From Strigamia acuminata (taxonomy: Eukaryota; Arthropoda; Chilopoda; Geophilomorpha; Linotaeniidae): 64,000 bases of DNA. The translations under genes were made by a program, and so were the position numbers. Position 1 is the first letter of the stretch, and every line of letters starts with the position of its first letter. Below the pieces are notes generated by a model that had not been told where the DNA came from, did not search any database, and worked only from the letters and a program-made list of their open reading frames with translations. Positions 1 to 13,153 of this stretch are shown one piece after another. Location of the stretch: contig OX442316.1 of NCBI GenBank assembly GCA_949358305.1, positions 3,968,001 through 4,032,000 on the forward strand, in the 5' to 3' direction.

Positions 1-1113
1 CCTGTTTTCGAACAAAAATTAAATTAAAACCCTTCAAATAAGTCTCCTCGTCGTCAAACCTCGTTCTGTTTTTACACTGAACCAACTCGGCTTCGCATTT
101 GGCAAATTTCGCACGAATCGTCGCTAAATCCGCATTCACCTTCCTTTCCTGCTTCTGACTCACGTCCAATTCCTCGTCGATGCGTTGCTGATTCAGACCG
201 GCCTCCTCCTCGCACAACTCCAGCTCCGAAACGTCCAAACGCCGCGCCTCCGACTCCAACACGTCCGTCTTGCGTAAAATATCTTTATGTTTTTCCTCCC
301 AAAATCCAATTTCTAAAAAAAATTAAAAATATTAAAAATAAATAAAAATATTATATAATTATATAATTTACCGGCATCAAACTGAGTGAGCTGCGTGTGC
401 TGCTTGGTGAGCGTTTCTCTCTGCATATTCACGAGCCGCACGAGATCCTTATACCGCGCGTCATAAACGACGTGCACTTCCGGGCGCTCGGTCTCCCCCG
501 ACGACGGAAAATTCCTCAAATGGCCATTCGAAGTGAGCGGAGCGTGAGATCTTTTCATTTTATCATTCACGATAGTTCTTTGAATAGTCGGCGGAGACCT
601 GTAGGGCGGCGGCGACAGCGTGCCGGACAGAACCTTCCCCGGCGACATGTGGCGCTTCGCCACCCCCGTCTGTCTGACCGGGGACTGCGACATGCGACCG
701 ACGGGCAAGTAATTCACCGGACCCATCTCCTCCTTGTGTCCGCTGGGCGGCGTGGCGAGGAAATCGACTTTGACCGATTGCGTGGTCTTCGTTGGCGCGT
801 CGTCTTGAGATTTCTTGCACGCCGCTTCTCTATCGCTCGGCGAAACGACGGGGGAAAGCGGCCCCTGCTGGTGGGAGCGGCGTAGAATGAGGTGCACATC
901 CGGGGCGTAGTTGCCCCATTTGGTGAGCATCTTGAGGGGTCTGTCCTGGGGTGCCAGGGCACGTTCGTTGCTCCTCCATTTCTCGATCAACGTGAATCTG
1001 CCCGTCTGACCGGTGGCGTGAGCGAGGGCGTACACAACGTCTTGGCACGTCGTGGCGTCGTTCACCCCGCAAACAATCCGCTGCAGACCGTCAACCCAAA
1101 CTTTCAGCTCCAT
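1..1113 (-). CDS. RASSF8: Ras association domain-containing protein 8 (RASSF7/8 type), partial
   Basis: Two coding exons are visible: 1113-372 and 312 running off the left edge. The ATG is at 1113. Residues 1-82 form an N-terminal RA domain with the RASSF7/8-type opening [17 protein letters not shown] and the conserved [21 protein letters not shown] stretch. A proline- and serine-rich low-complexity linker follows. Exon 2 begins [20 protein letters not shown] and is a charged, heptad-like coiled coil, as expected for N-terminal RASSF proteins. The intron donor is GTAAAT and the acceptor TTTTTTTTAG, and the phase is consistent. In flies RASSF8 acts at adherens junctions and limits growth; that role is family knowledge, not visible here. 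The 3' part of the gene lies outside the window. Confidence 0.9.
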
Positions 1114-2055
1114 TTATTTCCTATGCACGTCTTTGTTCGATCTGCAGTGAAAGAAGAATGCAATTAATTACAATTCATTCGTGTTTTATAACAATGGGAG
1201 GTCAATTCATGCATTCAAAACGAGGGACAAAGCTTTTTTTCTATTTTGAAAAGCGTTTTTCTCGATTTATTCGCTGGATTTTACATTTTAATAGAGATGA
1301 TTGCAACATTTCTAACCAGTCAAAACACCAAGGCCATTTTAACTTTTTTTTTTTTTTTTTTTGCATAACGAGCCATATGATGTAAACACTGATGTAATAA
1401 TGACTTAATTTCATTTTCTCGTTGGTTATTTCGTGTTTTTTAACCGATTTTGTTCACAATTTTTGCATTTTGACATAAATAATTAGTTTTGTATTGAAAT
1501 TTCGTTGAAATTTCATTGAAATTGACATAAAAATGTTGTTTTGTGAGTTATTATTCATCAGGAACTGAATACGTCGTGTTTGTACGTGTGGAATTTAATT
1601 TCGGACCGTTAAATGAGTGGGGTTGAGAGGAATAAGAAAGAATCGAGAGGTCAGGCTGTAGTGGGTCGTAATAAAAATCGGAAAATGCCATTCGCAGCGA
1701 GCGAGGTCAACTTTTTAATGCGGGGCGTGTGGGAATGGTTACGGAGTTAATTGTTAGTCGTACAATAGGTTGGAAAAGAGTCGGTTTGAATATTTTTTAT
1801 ACACACCTTGTTTCCATTGAGTTTCCGCGAGTTGAAAACATTGTCAGGAAGTGAAGTGGACAGGTTGATGACGCTCCAGTTCCAGGCGGAATGAATCGAT
1901 CGGTGTTTATTTCAAAGTTTCTACGGCTGGCCGCGTGCGGCGCTGTTTAGGTCAACAAAAATGGCGGCGTGTTGAATGTAAATTTATTATTTAATAAATT
2001 TAAAATAAAGGCTTTTATTTTCTTTTAATTATAAAATTTATTGCGCACAAGTCAT
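1114..2055. other. Intergenic region between RASSF8 and UTP3
   Basis: This stretch is the 5' side of RASSF8 and the 3' side of UTP3. It is AT-rich, with a poly-T tract near 1343-1360. I see no convincing exon. The short ORFs here show no family resemblance. Confidence 0.6.
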
Positions 2056-3028
2056 TTATTTCAATTTAATGCTTTTCGTGATTCCGATTTTAATACCGGA
2101 AATCTCGCCGCCGTATCGTGTGGTTTCGGTTTTTACTTCACGGATCTTTGAATAAATAAATAAATAAATAAATAATTTAATTAATTCTTTTTGTTTGATA
2201 ATATCGCTTTGTACCTGGCCACGACGCCTGATTTTCGCCTTTCTATACTTCAACCTGTGTTTGACACGTGGATTTTTATATTCCTTCTTCCTTCGCGGTG
2301 TTAAACCTCGATTTTTAGCAATCTGAAATAAAATTATAATTAAAAATTTAATTTATAAAAACACTTTTTTTGATTACTTACTTGATTACTGATAGCACGC
2401 TTTTCGTCTAAAGGTTCTTCGTCTAAATTAAACCGAACTTTTTTACTATTATCGCCTAAATCATCATCGTCGGAAACATCCATTTCATTTTCTTCAAGAT
2501 TTGGATCGTAATCGTTAATAATACTATCTTCGTCCGAAATTTCCTCTTCCTGTTTGTCTATTACCGCATCGATTTGATCCAAGAGCTACGGGAATAAATA
2601 TCAATTTAAAAGGCTTTCGCAATAATCAAACGAGTTTTACCGATTGGTAAATTGAAATTTGTTTCTTAACGGGGTGATTATTCATTGCTTCTCGTTTAGC
2701 TTTCATCGCTACGTAGAACAATCCATTGACACAATATCTAGAAAAATAAAAATTATTTTAAAAAATACAAAATTGAATTAAATTCAGTTCGTCTCATACC
2801 GCAATAATAATTGAAGTTTAACGTCATAGCATTCTTCGAGTTGTTTTCCACATTTTTCACTCAATTTCAGCACTTGCCGAGCTTCAGTAAACTGCAAACG
2901 AAAGAAAAATAATTTAAAAAAAAAATTAATTTACTCAAGATAATTACTAATTAAACCTTTTTATTAATATCTTCGATCAAACCAATTAATTCGGGTGATT
3001 CTGTTTTCACTAACTAAAAATAAACAAA

Positions 3029-3059
<31 letters not shown>

Positions 3060-3725
3060 AATCATTTTTAAATCGAAATATATATCATCACCTCTAATTT
3101 CTCATTCAAACTCAACGTAGACGAATCAACGACAATTTTTTCCACGTTTTCAACAGCTTGACTTTCAACTTTCTATAATAAAAAATAAAAAATAAAAACA
3201 CATCAATAAAAATTCTAGTTTTTCAAGACAAAAACGTCACTTTAAACAAATCAATTCCGAAATCATCATTGTCATATTCGGCGGTCATTGCTTTCTGTAA
3301 TTTCAAACACTCTTTTTCCTCCTCTTCAGCCATTTCGGCATCCTCGCCTTCGTAGGTGTCGAAATCATTATCGACAAAATCGGCCGAATAATACGACTGC
3401 TTGTTTTTTCCCCACGCTGCATCGTCAATTTCATCTACAAAAATACGTCAAAATTAAAATAAAACGTTCCAACATTTTTTGTGTTGTTTGGCGGGACCTT
3501 CGTCATTGTCCTCGTCCAAATCTGACTCTAAGTCCGACGGAATTTTATCAGTTGAGCGGTAAAACTGATCGCCGTCGCTGTCATCGTCACTAGCCACTGG
3601 AAATAACGCCTAAAAGATAATAAATATAAATATGATTGATGTATATTTACGGAAAATCTCTAATATTATACCTCTTCTTCCACACTGACTTCGCTTTCAC
3701 CGTCTTCTGAGATGTCTGATGACAT
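2056..3725 (-). CDS. UTP3: Something about silencing protein 10 / U3 snoRNP protein UTP3
   Basis: Ten exons: 3725-3672, 3609-3498, 3434-3241, 3172-3092, 3013-2957, 2891-2800, 2737-2641, 2585-2382, 2322-2215, 2145-2056. They sum to 1,089 nt, giving 362 aa. The N-terminus is very acidic (MSSDISEDGESEVSVEEE, then DDDSDGDQ and EDNDEDEIDDAAWG). The middle is a helical Sas10/Utp3/C1D domain. The C-terminus has the diagnostic basic Sas10 block, with KNRGLTPRRKKEYKNPRVK and then TRYGGEISGIK ending KSIKLK. In yeast and animals this protein is part of the SSU processome and is needed for 18S rRNA maturation in the nucleolus. All splice junctions are GT-AG with matching phase. The ATG is the first in frame after the upstream promoter-like region. 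Confidence 0.93.
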
Positions 3726-4115
3726 TTTGAAAGAGTTAAAAACTTAAAGTATGAATTAACACAACAAGAAACACATGGCGCGGTAAAGTTCGCGCGATAG
3801 CCGTCAGAGCGAACCACTACCTAGGCGCGGCTAAAACTAAAAGGTGGCGGTAAAGGTAAAAGGCGATTGCTTTACGCCAGAAAATTCAAAATTTGTTTTT
3901 ATTTTGTTTTATTTGCAATTTTGATAAGTTTCTTTTCATTAACCTTGAATAAAGCTTAAAAAATAAACATTGCAATTCGATACACTTGAGTGTTTATTTT
4001 TTTCCCGTTAATTACAGTCATAAAACGACTCCAATAACCTTGAATTGAAACGATTAATTACACTTTTTTTATTGAAACTTTACTGCAAACTATTATACAC
4101 AACGATTTAATTAGA
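3726..4115. other. Short intergenic region, UTP3 promoter side and SOD 3' side
   Basis: The gap lies between the UTP3 start and the stop of the dismutase gene, both on the - strand. A GC-richer patch at about 3775-3860 sits directly upstream of the UTP3 ATG and probably belongs to its promoter. A TTTATT at about 4067, AATAAA on the - strand, could be the dismutase polyadenylation signal. Confidence 0.45.
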
Positions 4116-4932
4116 TCAATAAGGACGTCTGTATTTATCTGGAGGTGTATAATAAGATGGCTGCCTCTCTGGTGGCAAATGATGAACTACAGACTCTTTA
4201 TGATGCCCTTTAAGCTGCGTGGCCCAACCAATGACACAGCAATCAAGTCTACTGCCCGCATTCCCCGTTTTCTTACTTTCAGCATCACCTCCTCTACCTA
4301 AATCGTCCGGGGCACTGTGAACCTGCCACAAATCGACAATTAATTACAACTTACTAAATAAATCAGCATTTAATGTCTTTTCTTACCACAAAAGCCCTTC
4401 CAAGAACAGAATATTGACCATATAAATCAAGAAAATGATCCTCCTGCTCTATAAACGAAACACCGTAGTCATCCGCTATAATGTTTCCAAGATCACCCGC
4501 ATGTCTGCAATAATAAAATTATCGTAAAATATAAATTAATTTTAAATGTTGATTGACCTTTCGCGATCATGTGGGGCTCCGTGGGTCCTTTTGTGAGGAT
4601 TGTAATGGGGTCCGGCGCTTGTACAACCTAAAAATAGTAATTTTCAATTGGAACACAATTTCCTATTGATGATTTAGGGCAATAGACCAAAAAAGGGTCA
4701 AAGCGGTCATCTACCGTTTCGAAAATCTCCAAATTCGTGCACGTGGAACCCGTGATGACCAGGCTCGAGGCCTTGGATTTCACCAGTAATGTAAACCGGA
4801 GAATACGCATCCTAAAGATAGAAATTTAAATAAATGAAATAAACAAAATAAATGAATAAATGCAATTACTTTTTGTATAAGGAGAATGTAGCCCATCAGA
4901 TGAGTGGCAAAGACGCATGTTGCTTTCAACAT
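4116..4932 (-). CDS. Cu/Zn superoxide dismutase
   Basis: Five exons: 4932-4870, 4811-4715, 4627-4558, 4504-4387, 4322-4116; 555 nt, 184 aa. It converts superoxide to oxygen and hydrogen peroxide. The visible copper ligands are H44 and H46 (GFHVHEFGD), bridging H61 and H118 (VVHSAPDD). The zinc side is H61, H69, H78 and D81. The disulphide pair C55 (NGCTSAGPH) and C144, and the active-site arginine R141 (GNAGSRL), are present. Exon 1 ([20 protein letters not shown]) aligns with the cytosolic SOD N-terminus rather than being an obvious signal peptide. The C-terminal tail, about 30 residues past the usual end and rich in His, Pro and Tyr, is unusual. It could be a divergent SOD1 paralogue rather than the main cytosolic enzyme. 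Confidence 0.9.
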
Positions 4933-5915
4933 TGCTATTTGAAGGTGTATGCAATGATGTCATTTGTTTGCAAGTGGACTTTTATGTAAGTTTAAGGGGG
5001 TGTGGTTCTTGGATATAAGGTCATCTAATGATGGTGTATGTTGTTCACCAATGGTAGTTTTGCAAAAATGATGTCAACCTGAGATTTTACTTTTCTCAGA
5101 CCTCAATTACTAGTTTTTAAAATATCCAAACAGGTTTTCATTCAGTAAATCTGCTTAAAAAATTCATTTAATCCAATTTAACTTGATCTTACGTAGTCAA
5201 AACAAGAAGATTCGATCAAACGGGTCAAATTCGTGAAACATTGGCTTAATTTCGGTGGTTTAAAAGTCCAAATCATAATCATCCCTCTGTAAAGAGAGGA
5301 AAATGTAATAAGAAGTAAAAACAATTGACCTTGTTGTTAGTTGTTAGTTGTTATTGCAGCCCCTTGAGTTTTGCTGCAATGCACAAGTTTTGTTACAAAT
5401 TTTATTCAACAGGTTATAACATCTACAAAAGTATATACACACACACAAACAGTTCATTTCGTTTCTCTATCACATTTTAAATCGTAACAACTACTTAAAA
5501 TCAACATGGGTTTACTCAAGAGTATATGGTCATTCAACTTTTCTGCTTTCCTATAGTAGGGGTCACGTATTTATAGTTATTTTTAATTTAGAAGCGTTAT
5601 AGATTTGTACGCAGTACGCACTCCTTCGTTACGCTAAATGTCTTCAATATGGGACTTTTTTTTGCACATAAATTTGGCTGCTACATTTTTTTTTGCAATT
5701 TTTAAAAGGAGTTGCAGCGACTAGAAATGAACATATCTGTTATTAAGTTATTGCGCTAATATTGATATCGTTATCACTGTAACGGCAAATATAGCATTTA
5801 ATTAATTAAGCAATTCTTCCAATTTAATTTCGTTTTAATTTATTATTTTTGCAGTAAATGATAAAAGATATATCAATATTTCGTGTTTTCACACTTGTGA
5901 CCATTTCTCGCGCAA
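4933..5915. other. Intergenic region, SOD upstream and transporter 3' side
   Basis: No exon is supported. The stretch holds AT-rich sequence and a short GT/TA microsatellite-like patch near 5430-5450. The right half probably includes the 3' UTR of the SLC22-like transporter, whose stop codon is at 5916. Confidence 0.5.
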
Positions 5916-8900
5916 TCATAAGTCATTTTCACACAAACTAGCCAGAGATGCATTCTCCAACATAACCTGTGTTTGTTGGTCACGTGTTTCGAAAACCCCA
6001 AAACTGCTCTCGCTTTCCGAACTCTTCCTCTTCCGTTTCGCGTTCACCTGCGAGTCCATCAAGCGCGCCCCAAACTCCCTCTGTTTCTTCTTCCTCTCCT
6101 CGAGCATTTCAAAAGTACTTGTCGCACTGCCCTTACGAATAATCTTCGACTTGGGCCTCGTCGTCGCCTCCTGCGGCTCCCTGGCGGGCGCTTTCACCGG
6201 TTCTACGAAGGGCGAATACATTCCTACGGTGTCTAACGTATCGATTGAAGATTTCGAGCCCAAAGAGTGTTTCAGACCGTCCGGGGTGGCGACGGGGGTG
6301 GATAATCGGGAGAATTCTTCGTTTTTATTGTGATGGCTGCTGTTGTCCGTCGAGCCGTCTCTGCCGCTTATGGAACTTCCTTCGTTGCGAGCTTTCCTGG
6401 ACTTTCTTCTGGGTTTCAGCGCGGCTTGCGATTCGCGTCGACGTTCTTCGAGGATCTCTTGAACGCGGTGGTTTTGTTTCGCGCCGTGGATTTTTTGCAT
6501 GATTTTAATTAGGCCCGGAAAATCACGGTCGTAACTGCAAATTTTTTTTGTTTTTAACGTTTATTTTTGGACGAAATTTGAATTGTTTTCGATTTTACCT
6601 GCTGAAATCTTTGCAATCGGCAAATGTGTTAGGCATTGGTTTGTTGTACATTTCTGGAAGTAAAAGAATGAGTAATCCAGCAGCAGCTGATGCAAATCCG
6701 TAAAAAACAAACGGGTCCTTGTTTCCAATAACAAACTGTGACAAAAATTGATAAAAATTAATTATTTTTTGTTAAATTTAATTAATTAATTTAATTTACT
6801 CCTTTCTGCTTGCTGTCGGTGCGTATTCCCGCGTTAATATACTCTCCGATGCCCATCATTACAGTCCCAAAACTAAACAAAGTTGCCCGTGCTTGCGTCG
6901 GGAATAATTCCGCCGCCATGACACGTAAATTGGACACTGCTGTGCTAATGAAAATCTTCCAAATAATAATTCGTATCCAAAATAGTTCCCAATGGTCATC
7001 TAGAATGATTTGATTTGTTAAGAGGGAAATTAAATTTGATTTTCATTAAATACTCACATATAGTTAATATGGCCATAAGGATGAAAGACGCACTAACGAT
7101 AATGCTGCTTACGAGGAATAGTTGACGACGGTTGAAAAACGGGGAGAATAAAATGCCCATGAAAGCGCCGCCGATTTCCAGCGAACCGTTAATCAAATAT
7201 TCAATGTAAACATTGTCGTAAAGCTTAAAAATGGCGTACAAGCGACTCGCCTTCGGTCCAATTCCGACCAATAACCTGTTTAGCGAGTTAATACAATTAA
7301 TTTCAATAATTTTAAATTTCTTTTTAACCTACATCACTATAAAGATGACGATAAAAGAGTTTCTGGGTTGAGATTCCGTCAGCAAATCCGCCCAAACACC
7401 GACGTTTTCCGCTTTCTCTTTAATACTGTTCATCCGATGACTCGTGCTGTTCGAAGACGATTTTTTCTGAGCTTCGGTGACCGAGTCCAGAATAAACATG
7501 TCTTTAGCCGAGGTGGGCAATTTGCTGTTTTCGAAAACAATACTGCCGCCGTCGAGTCTTTTATTTACATGAGCAACTCGTGTGAGCATTTCTTCGGCTT
7601 CTTTGGTTCGACCTTTGACAAGAAACCATTGGGCGGATTCTGGAAGGATCCTGTTCAGAAACCAATTAAAAAATCATTTTAAAATATAATCAACCTCCAT
7701 TTCATGTCACGTACCACCAATACGTAATGAAAATAATCCCGGGCGCGATAAGAGCAAGTTTTTGCAATTTCCAATCGCGAATGAAATAGGCGTAAAAAGT
7801 AGAAATAAAATAACCAAACTGGAAAAATATGTAAAAAGTGAACCCTACTGGTCTTCTCTGAGAAGAACCCACCAATTCCATTGCTGAAACATCAAAAAAA
7901 CATCAAAAAAACATCGCACTAGGGTCCAAAATTGAATACCTAAAACGAAAGCTGTCTGGTACGTTCCCGCAATCCCAGCTCCGGTGAATCCCGCTAATAC
8001 CATGTATAGTTTAGGGTCGGGTGCAAGCACTTCGGAAATACCGCTAACAGTTAGCATAAAAAGAGCAAGGAGCAGTGCTGGACGACGGCCAAACCTGCAG
8101 ATAAATTATATATTAAATTAAACGTTTAAACAAACCGTCGTGATGTGCGAGGAAGCCGAAACGGTACCGGTCTGCCGTTACTCCGAAAACGACCGCTCCG
8201 ACCAGGATTCCGACATTGAATATCACGTTCGAAGCATTCCACATCCACTCTCGTTGACAGACCATTTCAAACTGCCAAAATTGTACAATAAATGTAAACA
8301 TCTCCATTTTTCTCTCTTCGTCTTACTCTCTCATCTTACACTGACAGCTGGCGTCGTCATGAAGGAATATTTCGAATTATCAAATACAAAATGGTCGCAC
8401 AGCACCACAGCAGCATTCGACGAAGACGAAATGCTGACGTCGTATTTTTTGCACGGATCTAAATCCGACGACCAATAGCCCTTTTTCGGAATCAAAATGT
8501 CCAGTTGCGGATGGATAAATTGGGACGCGTTGACCACAGACGACGAGTTGTCACTCTGCACTTGACATCTGTGTTTGGGAATGTTTTGCATAAAATTCCA
8601 AATCATCATCGACGGCCCGCAATAGAGCGATGCCAGACATAACACTATTAGAACACGTAATTGGTAGTTATAAAATCCTCCTGCTTTCGTAAACGCATCT
8701 TCGAAATGTGTCGCTGAATTGTACTGTCGAAAAAATAATAATTAATAATATTTTAAAATTATTTTTCATTTATTATTTTTCTTACAGTGTTCGTACTCCT
8801 CTGACTACTCAGATACGAGAGTGACGTCGATTCGGCTCGTCTAGGCTCGCTAATTATCACCCATTGTGACGACAGTGGCGAATAAGTGTCTAATTCTGAT

Positions 8901-9697
8901 ATTGGGGTGACGGCTAAACTGATGGGGAGACTCCTACTGGCGCTATCTGTTAATTAAATCGATAAATGTCGACATTTTTATTGTATTTTTAATTATAATT
9001 ATTTTGACTTCATTTTACATCTGCGATTTCTTCTGTGTTGATTGAAGAGACGGATGTCGTAAATTGGAATGGTTTCTGGTTCTAAATGATTGAGTTGAAG
9101 TATTTCTTCCTCCATGTCGGTGCCGGCTCGTGACCCCGCATCCGATTGGTCAATCTGGATCTGTGTATGCAGGGCATCGTCATGTGCTTTACTGTGCCTT
9201 CGATCTGCGGAGAAATCGGTTCAAAGCTAAAATTAAACATTTTTAACCCCATTTTTTGAATAATTCACACGTTTTAGTGACGTCTACAAACAATCGATTT
9301 GCACACCACACCCTTCGATGCACTTTACTCATTTTAAAAGAAAAATAAATATAAATAAAAAATGGCTACTGTTGATTCCAACAATAATTTATTATTTTTT
9401 AAGAAAATATAAATTTCTGTTTTTGAATAAATTGCGCTTTTGTTTGTTTATTGAGTCAATTTTGGTTGGGAAAATTTAAAGATGAAAACACATGCAGCAT
9501 CCAAGTCAGAAGATGAAACGATAAGAAATGGGATATTTTGGGTTAATTCGAATTATTACAAATTATCAATAGTTTTAGTGGTTGTTTTACGGGTTAAAAT
9601 ACGTATTGCATTGATGCTTACTGCTGTGTGGTCTTTGGTTGCCGTCTCTACTTGTTCCTGGTTGGACGTTGTTGGGGTTATGAGGTGCTGCCGCCAT
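5916..9697 (-). CDS. SLC22-family organic cation/carcinine transporter-like protein
   Basis: Exons of the main model: 9332-9269, 9204-9019, 8946-8786, 8723-8340, 8271-8168, 8094-7940, 7883-7715, 7650-7333, 7275-7058, 6999-6800, 6735-6599, 6534-5916; 2,715 nt, 904 aa. An alternative first exon at 9697-9622 (MAAAPHNPNNVQPGTSRDGN) leaves the same phase. The protein is an MFS transporter with about 12 membrane spans. It has the extracellular loop between TM1 and TM2 typical of SLC22, the MFS motif A variant GVTADRFGRRPAL, and the SLC22-like helix context AAELFPTQARA. After the last span comes a cytosolic tail of about 220 residues, rich in charged residues, that is much longer than in mammalian OCTs. 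Insect relatives such as Drosophila CarT move carcinine or other organic cations. The substrate here is not deducible. Confidence 0.88.
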
Positions 9698-10548
9698 TTC
9701 TTCCCTGTGCTTATACTAATACTTACCCGGTATTAAAGATGACGTTGTTTATTGAACATTTTTAGAGGTATTAACGTCGAGTAAGGTAAGTGAGTATGTT
9801 GTAAATAAGGATTAATTTGCAGAACGAGAAACGCAACATGATCCACTTTGCTATCGGAGTGTGCATCATCTTCGCTATTGATTACTTCATTGTAATTTAA
9901 AATCGATTTTTACTTCGAATATGAAACAACGCGCCGGTGTTTGAACAGTTCGAAATTATTTTTCTTTTTCAGTATTTATTTTAAATGTTTTGAATGGTGC
10001 ACGAAATTTAATTCATTAATTTATACTTAGTTCTTCAAGTGGACACTGGGGTGTACAGTATTTTGTATTTGTTTGATAAATTGATTTTTTTTTTTCACGG
10101 AAAAAAATCCAATTTTTTATTTCATGGAAAAAATTTCAATTTTTTTTTTTATAATATTAGAGATATTATTAAAATGATTTGAACAGGTTGCAAACAGATT
10201 GTGTAAATATGTCATTTTTCAGTACCAGGAAATAAAAAATACAATTTATATATACAAAATAAAGATAATTAATTCTCATTTTTTAAAAAAATATATAAAA
10301 TGAATAAATAACACTATTTTTATTGTTATTATTAAATCTTATTACGCAGAAATAGTATAAGTCAACAATCGACCGATTCGCTTTAAATAATAGATAACCG
10401 GAGGTGTGCAGCGTGCTCTTTTGCTGTTCCATACTGCCACCTACCGGTTGAAACGTGAACACGAGTGTTGTTTACGTGTACCTCATTGTAATGTGAGTTG
10501 TCCTGTGCCTGCAACTTGGTTTCTTTCTTCTGTGTTGTCCACATTGAA
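9698..10548. other. Divergent upstream region between transporter and ERGIC1
   Basis: This is the shared 5' region of two divergently transcribed genes. It has poly-T tracts at 10086-10097 and 10140-10151 and no exon I can support. A 20-residue hydrophobic ORF at 9838-9900 is noted under rejected items. Confidence 0.5.
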
Positions 10549-13153
10549 ATGATCGATGTAAGGAGGTGAGTATCTAAAAATTGCTCAAACCGGCTTGTTG
10601 GCCAAAGTCCGTCGAAACCGGCATCTCAGCTGTTGCTGCGATATAATAAATCAACATTGCAATTGAATGCAATATGCAACATTTTATATTAACCATGTTT
10701 CTTTTTTTTTTCTTTTTTTTTTTTAGATTTGACATTTACCGGAAAATACCAAAAGATTTAACGCAACCAACTATAACTGGGGCAATAATTTCCATTTGTT
10801 GCTGCTGTTTCATCACACTCCTTTTTCTATCAGAGTTTTATAATTTTTTAAATCCAGTGATGTCAGTAAAAAAATTTAAGAAAAAATGACATAAACAATA
10901 AATAAAATTTGTACATATTTTTGTTACATTATAGAGTGAGTGAATTGTATGTGGACAAAATTGGAAACGAAGAGGATAAAATTCTAGTCCGGCTGAATAT
11001 TACTTTACCGAAGTTAAAATGCGACGGTGAATTGAATTTGATTTCAAATCTCTAACTTTTTCTCTTGATTAATGAAAACATTCTTGGCAAATGCTTTTAC
11101 GTAAACAGTGTGTAAATTATTTATTTTCAGCTGTCGGGTTGGACATCCAAGATGACTTGGGAAGACACGAAGTGGGATTTGTGGAGAATATCGAGAAGAT
11201 TAGCATCCAAAATGATGGGTGCCAATTTAATGGACGTTTCTACATTAATAAAGTAAACAGAAAATTGTGAATTTCAAAGGCGGAGATTTTTAAGTTCGTG
11301 TTTAAGGTGCCTGGAAATTTCCATGTGTCCACCCACTCTGCAAAGGAGCAACCAGACGTGATAAACATGGAGCACATCATACAGGAAGTCAGTTTTGGTG
11401 GAAAGATTTTGGTAATTTCTAAATTTGAAAACTGATATTAGTTGTATTAATTTTTTGACCGTTTGTGCCATAGAATTCCAATGTTCCAGGTAGTTTTAAT
11501 TCACTAGCAGGGCGTTCAAAAACTGAATTGGAAGAGAGCACGGGTAAATATTTTTCTTAATTTTTAGACGTGTAACTGGTTTTCTTACAGCATTGCACGC
11601 GTAAACTCACAAATTCATGCCAAATTAATGAATCCATATATATTCTACTTCAACCTGATATTTAGAAACAATAAAAATATTTAAAACAACAATTATTTAC
11701 TTTCTTTCTAGCACAATTAGAGTCACACGATTATGTGATGAAAATTGTTCCGACAATATATGAAGATCTGAGTGGAAATGAAGTGACTACTTACCAATAC
11801 ACATATGCATACAGGGTAAAAATATTTAATGCTTTATATAGATAAGTAAAACCACAACCATTTTAGTTTACAATGACTAAACTAAGGGATTCCCAACAAG
11901 CCACATTTTGGAATATTAAAATTAAGAAAAAATAGTTCACATTTGAACATCTTGATGCCAAATTCAAACACTAAATTCCATTTTTGGCACACGAAAACAA
12001 AAAAGTGTACAATTATTTCTTGCACACGAGTGAATAGCATCATTACCTGTTCGGCCATTTTTAATTTGGTTGTAAACACTAAAACCAGGCAACATCCAGA
12101 TTGGCTATCAACTCGATATTCGTGTGAATTAGGAATTTTTGCCAATAAACAGAAGCTTATTTCTGCCCAATTTTTCACGATTGGCCTTTTAATTAACACC
12201 CTTTATTGTAAATATCCTCATCATGCAGCCCCATTGAGTTTTGACTGGCAACAATCTGTGAAGCATCTCAACGTCAACATATTTTCCAACAAAATATTAT
12301 TTCCGTGACAACACTTAAATGTTAATCAATGTAAATATTAGTTTTGCAACAAGTTTCATCAGTAGTTCATTCAAAAAATTAAAACGTGGAAACACTTTGC
12401 GTCTTTCATTATTAGTTTCTAGTAACTGAAATCGATAGAATTGAAAACGAGGCTGTTGTGAAAAACGACTGTGTTTTATCTCATTAACTAAACTCACCAA
12501 TGATGCCGATTGGGAATTGTGCGGATTAAATTTAAAATGGGAAAAAAAAATATTTTCTACTCGTCGCAAAACACCAACTTGTTTTCTCAGTTAATTTGCT
12601 CGGATTTAGAAAACACAAACAGGAACGATCCAGTTTTATAGTGAAAATTATCAACATATTTTCGTCACAAAAATTGAATGAAAAGCATTTAGGGAAGCGT
12701 CATTGTCATTGTCCATAAATCACCGCGGAATAAAAATAAATAAAAATAAATAAATCAACGAGTTGAAATTGAAAAAGTCACATTTTTATTACCACTTTTA
12801 AATAAAAATTTCTATTTTAATTAATAGTTTTTTTGTTTTTTTTACAGAGCTACATTTCATTTTCACACGGGGGCCGTTCAATTCCCGCTATCTGGTTCCG
12901 CTATGATCTTACCCCAATAACAATCAAATACCACGAGAAAAGGCCGCGGATTTACAGTTTCATTACAACTGTACGTTTTTTATAAAAAAAAAGAAAAAAA
13001 ATTGAATTTATATGTAATTATTTATCACTTTTTTTTTTTTAACAGGTTTGCGCCATTGTCGGTGGAACCTTCACCATGGCTGGGATTTTAGATTCTTTCA
13101 TTTTCACCGCATCCGAGATGTTCCGAAAAGCTGAATTGGGAAAACTCAGTTAA
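10549..13153 (+). CDS. ERGIC1: Endoplasmic reticulum-Golgi intermediate compartment protein 1 (ERGIC-32)
   Basis: Nine exons: 10549-10565, 10727-10861, 10935-11026, 11131-11252, 11307-11411, 11474-11543, 11712-11815, 12848-12970, 13046-13153; 876 nt, 291 aa, against 290 in human. The N-terminal ERGIC_N signature RFDIYRKIPKDLTQPTITGA precedes TM1. The lumenal part holds VSELYVD, VGLDIQDDLGRHEVGFVENI and VPGNFHVSTHS. The C-terminal half carries the ERV domain signature AIWFRYDLTPITIKYHE, and TM2 (GGTFTMAGILDSFIFTASE) lies near the end. The family forms complexes with ERGIC2/3 and cycles between ER and Golgi in COPII/COPI carriers. The second donor uses GTCAGT, chosen because it restores phase. 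A 1-kb intron (11816-12847) holds nothing recognisable. Confidence 0.95.

Noticed and set aside
9838..9900. 20-residue hydrophobic ORF (MIHFAIGVCIIFAIDYFIVI), preceded by GTAAGT and TTTGCAG
   Set aside because: It looks like a membrane micropeptide, but the apparent upstream intron would be only 37 bp, there is no polyadenylation signal nearby, and I recognise no homologue.
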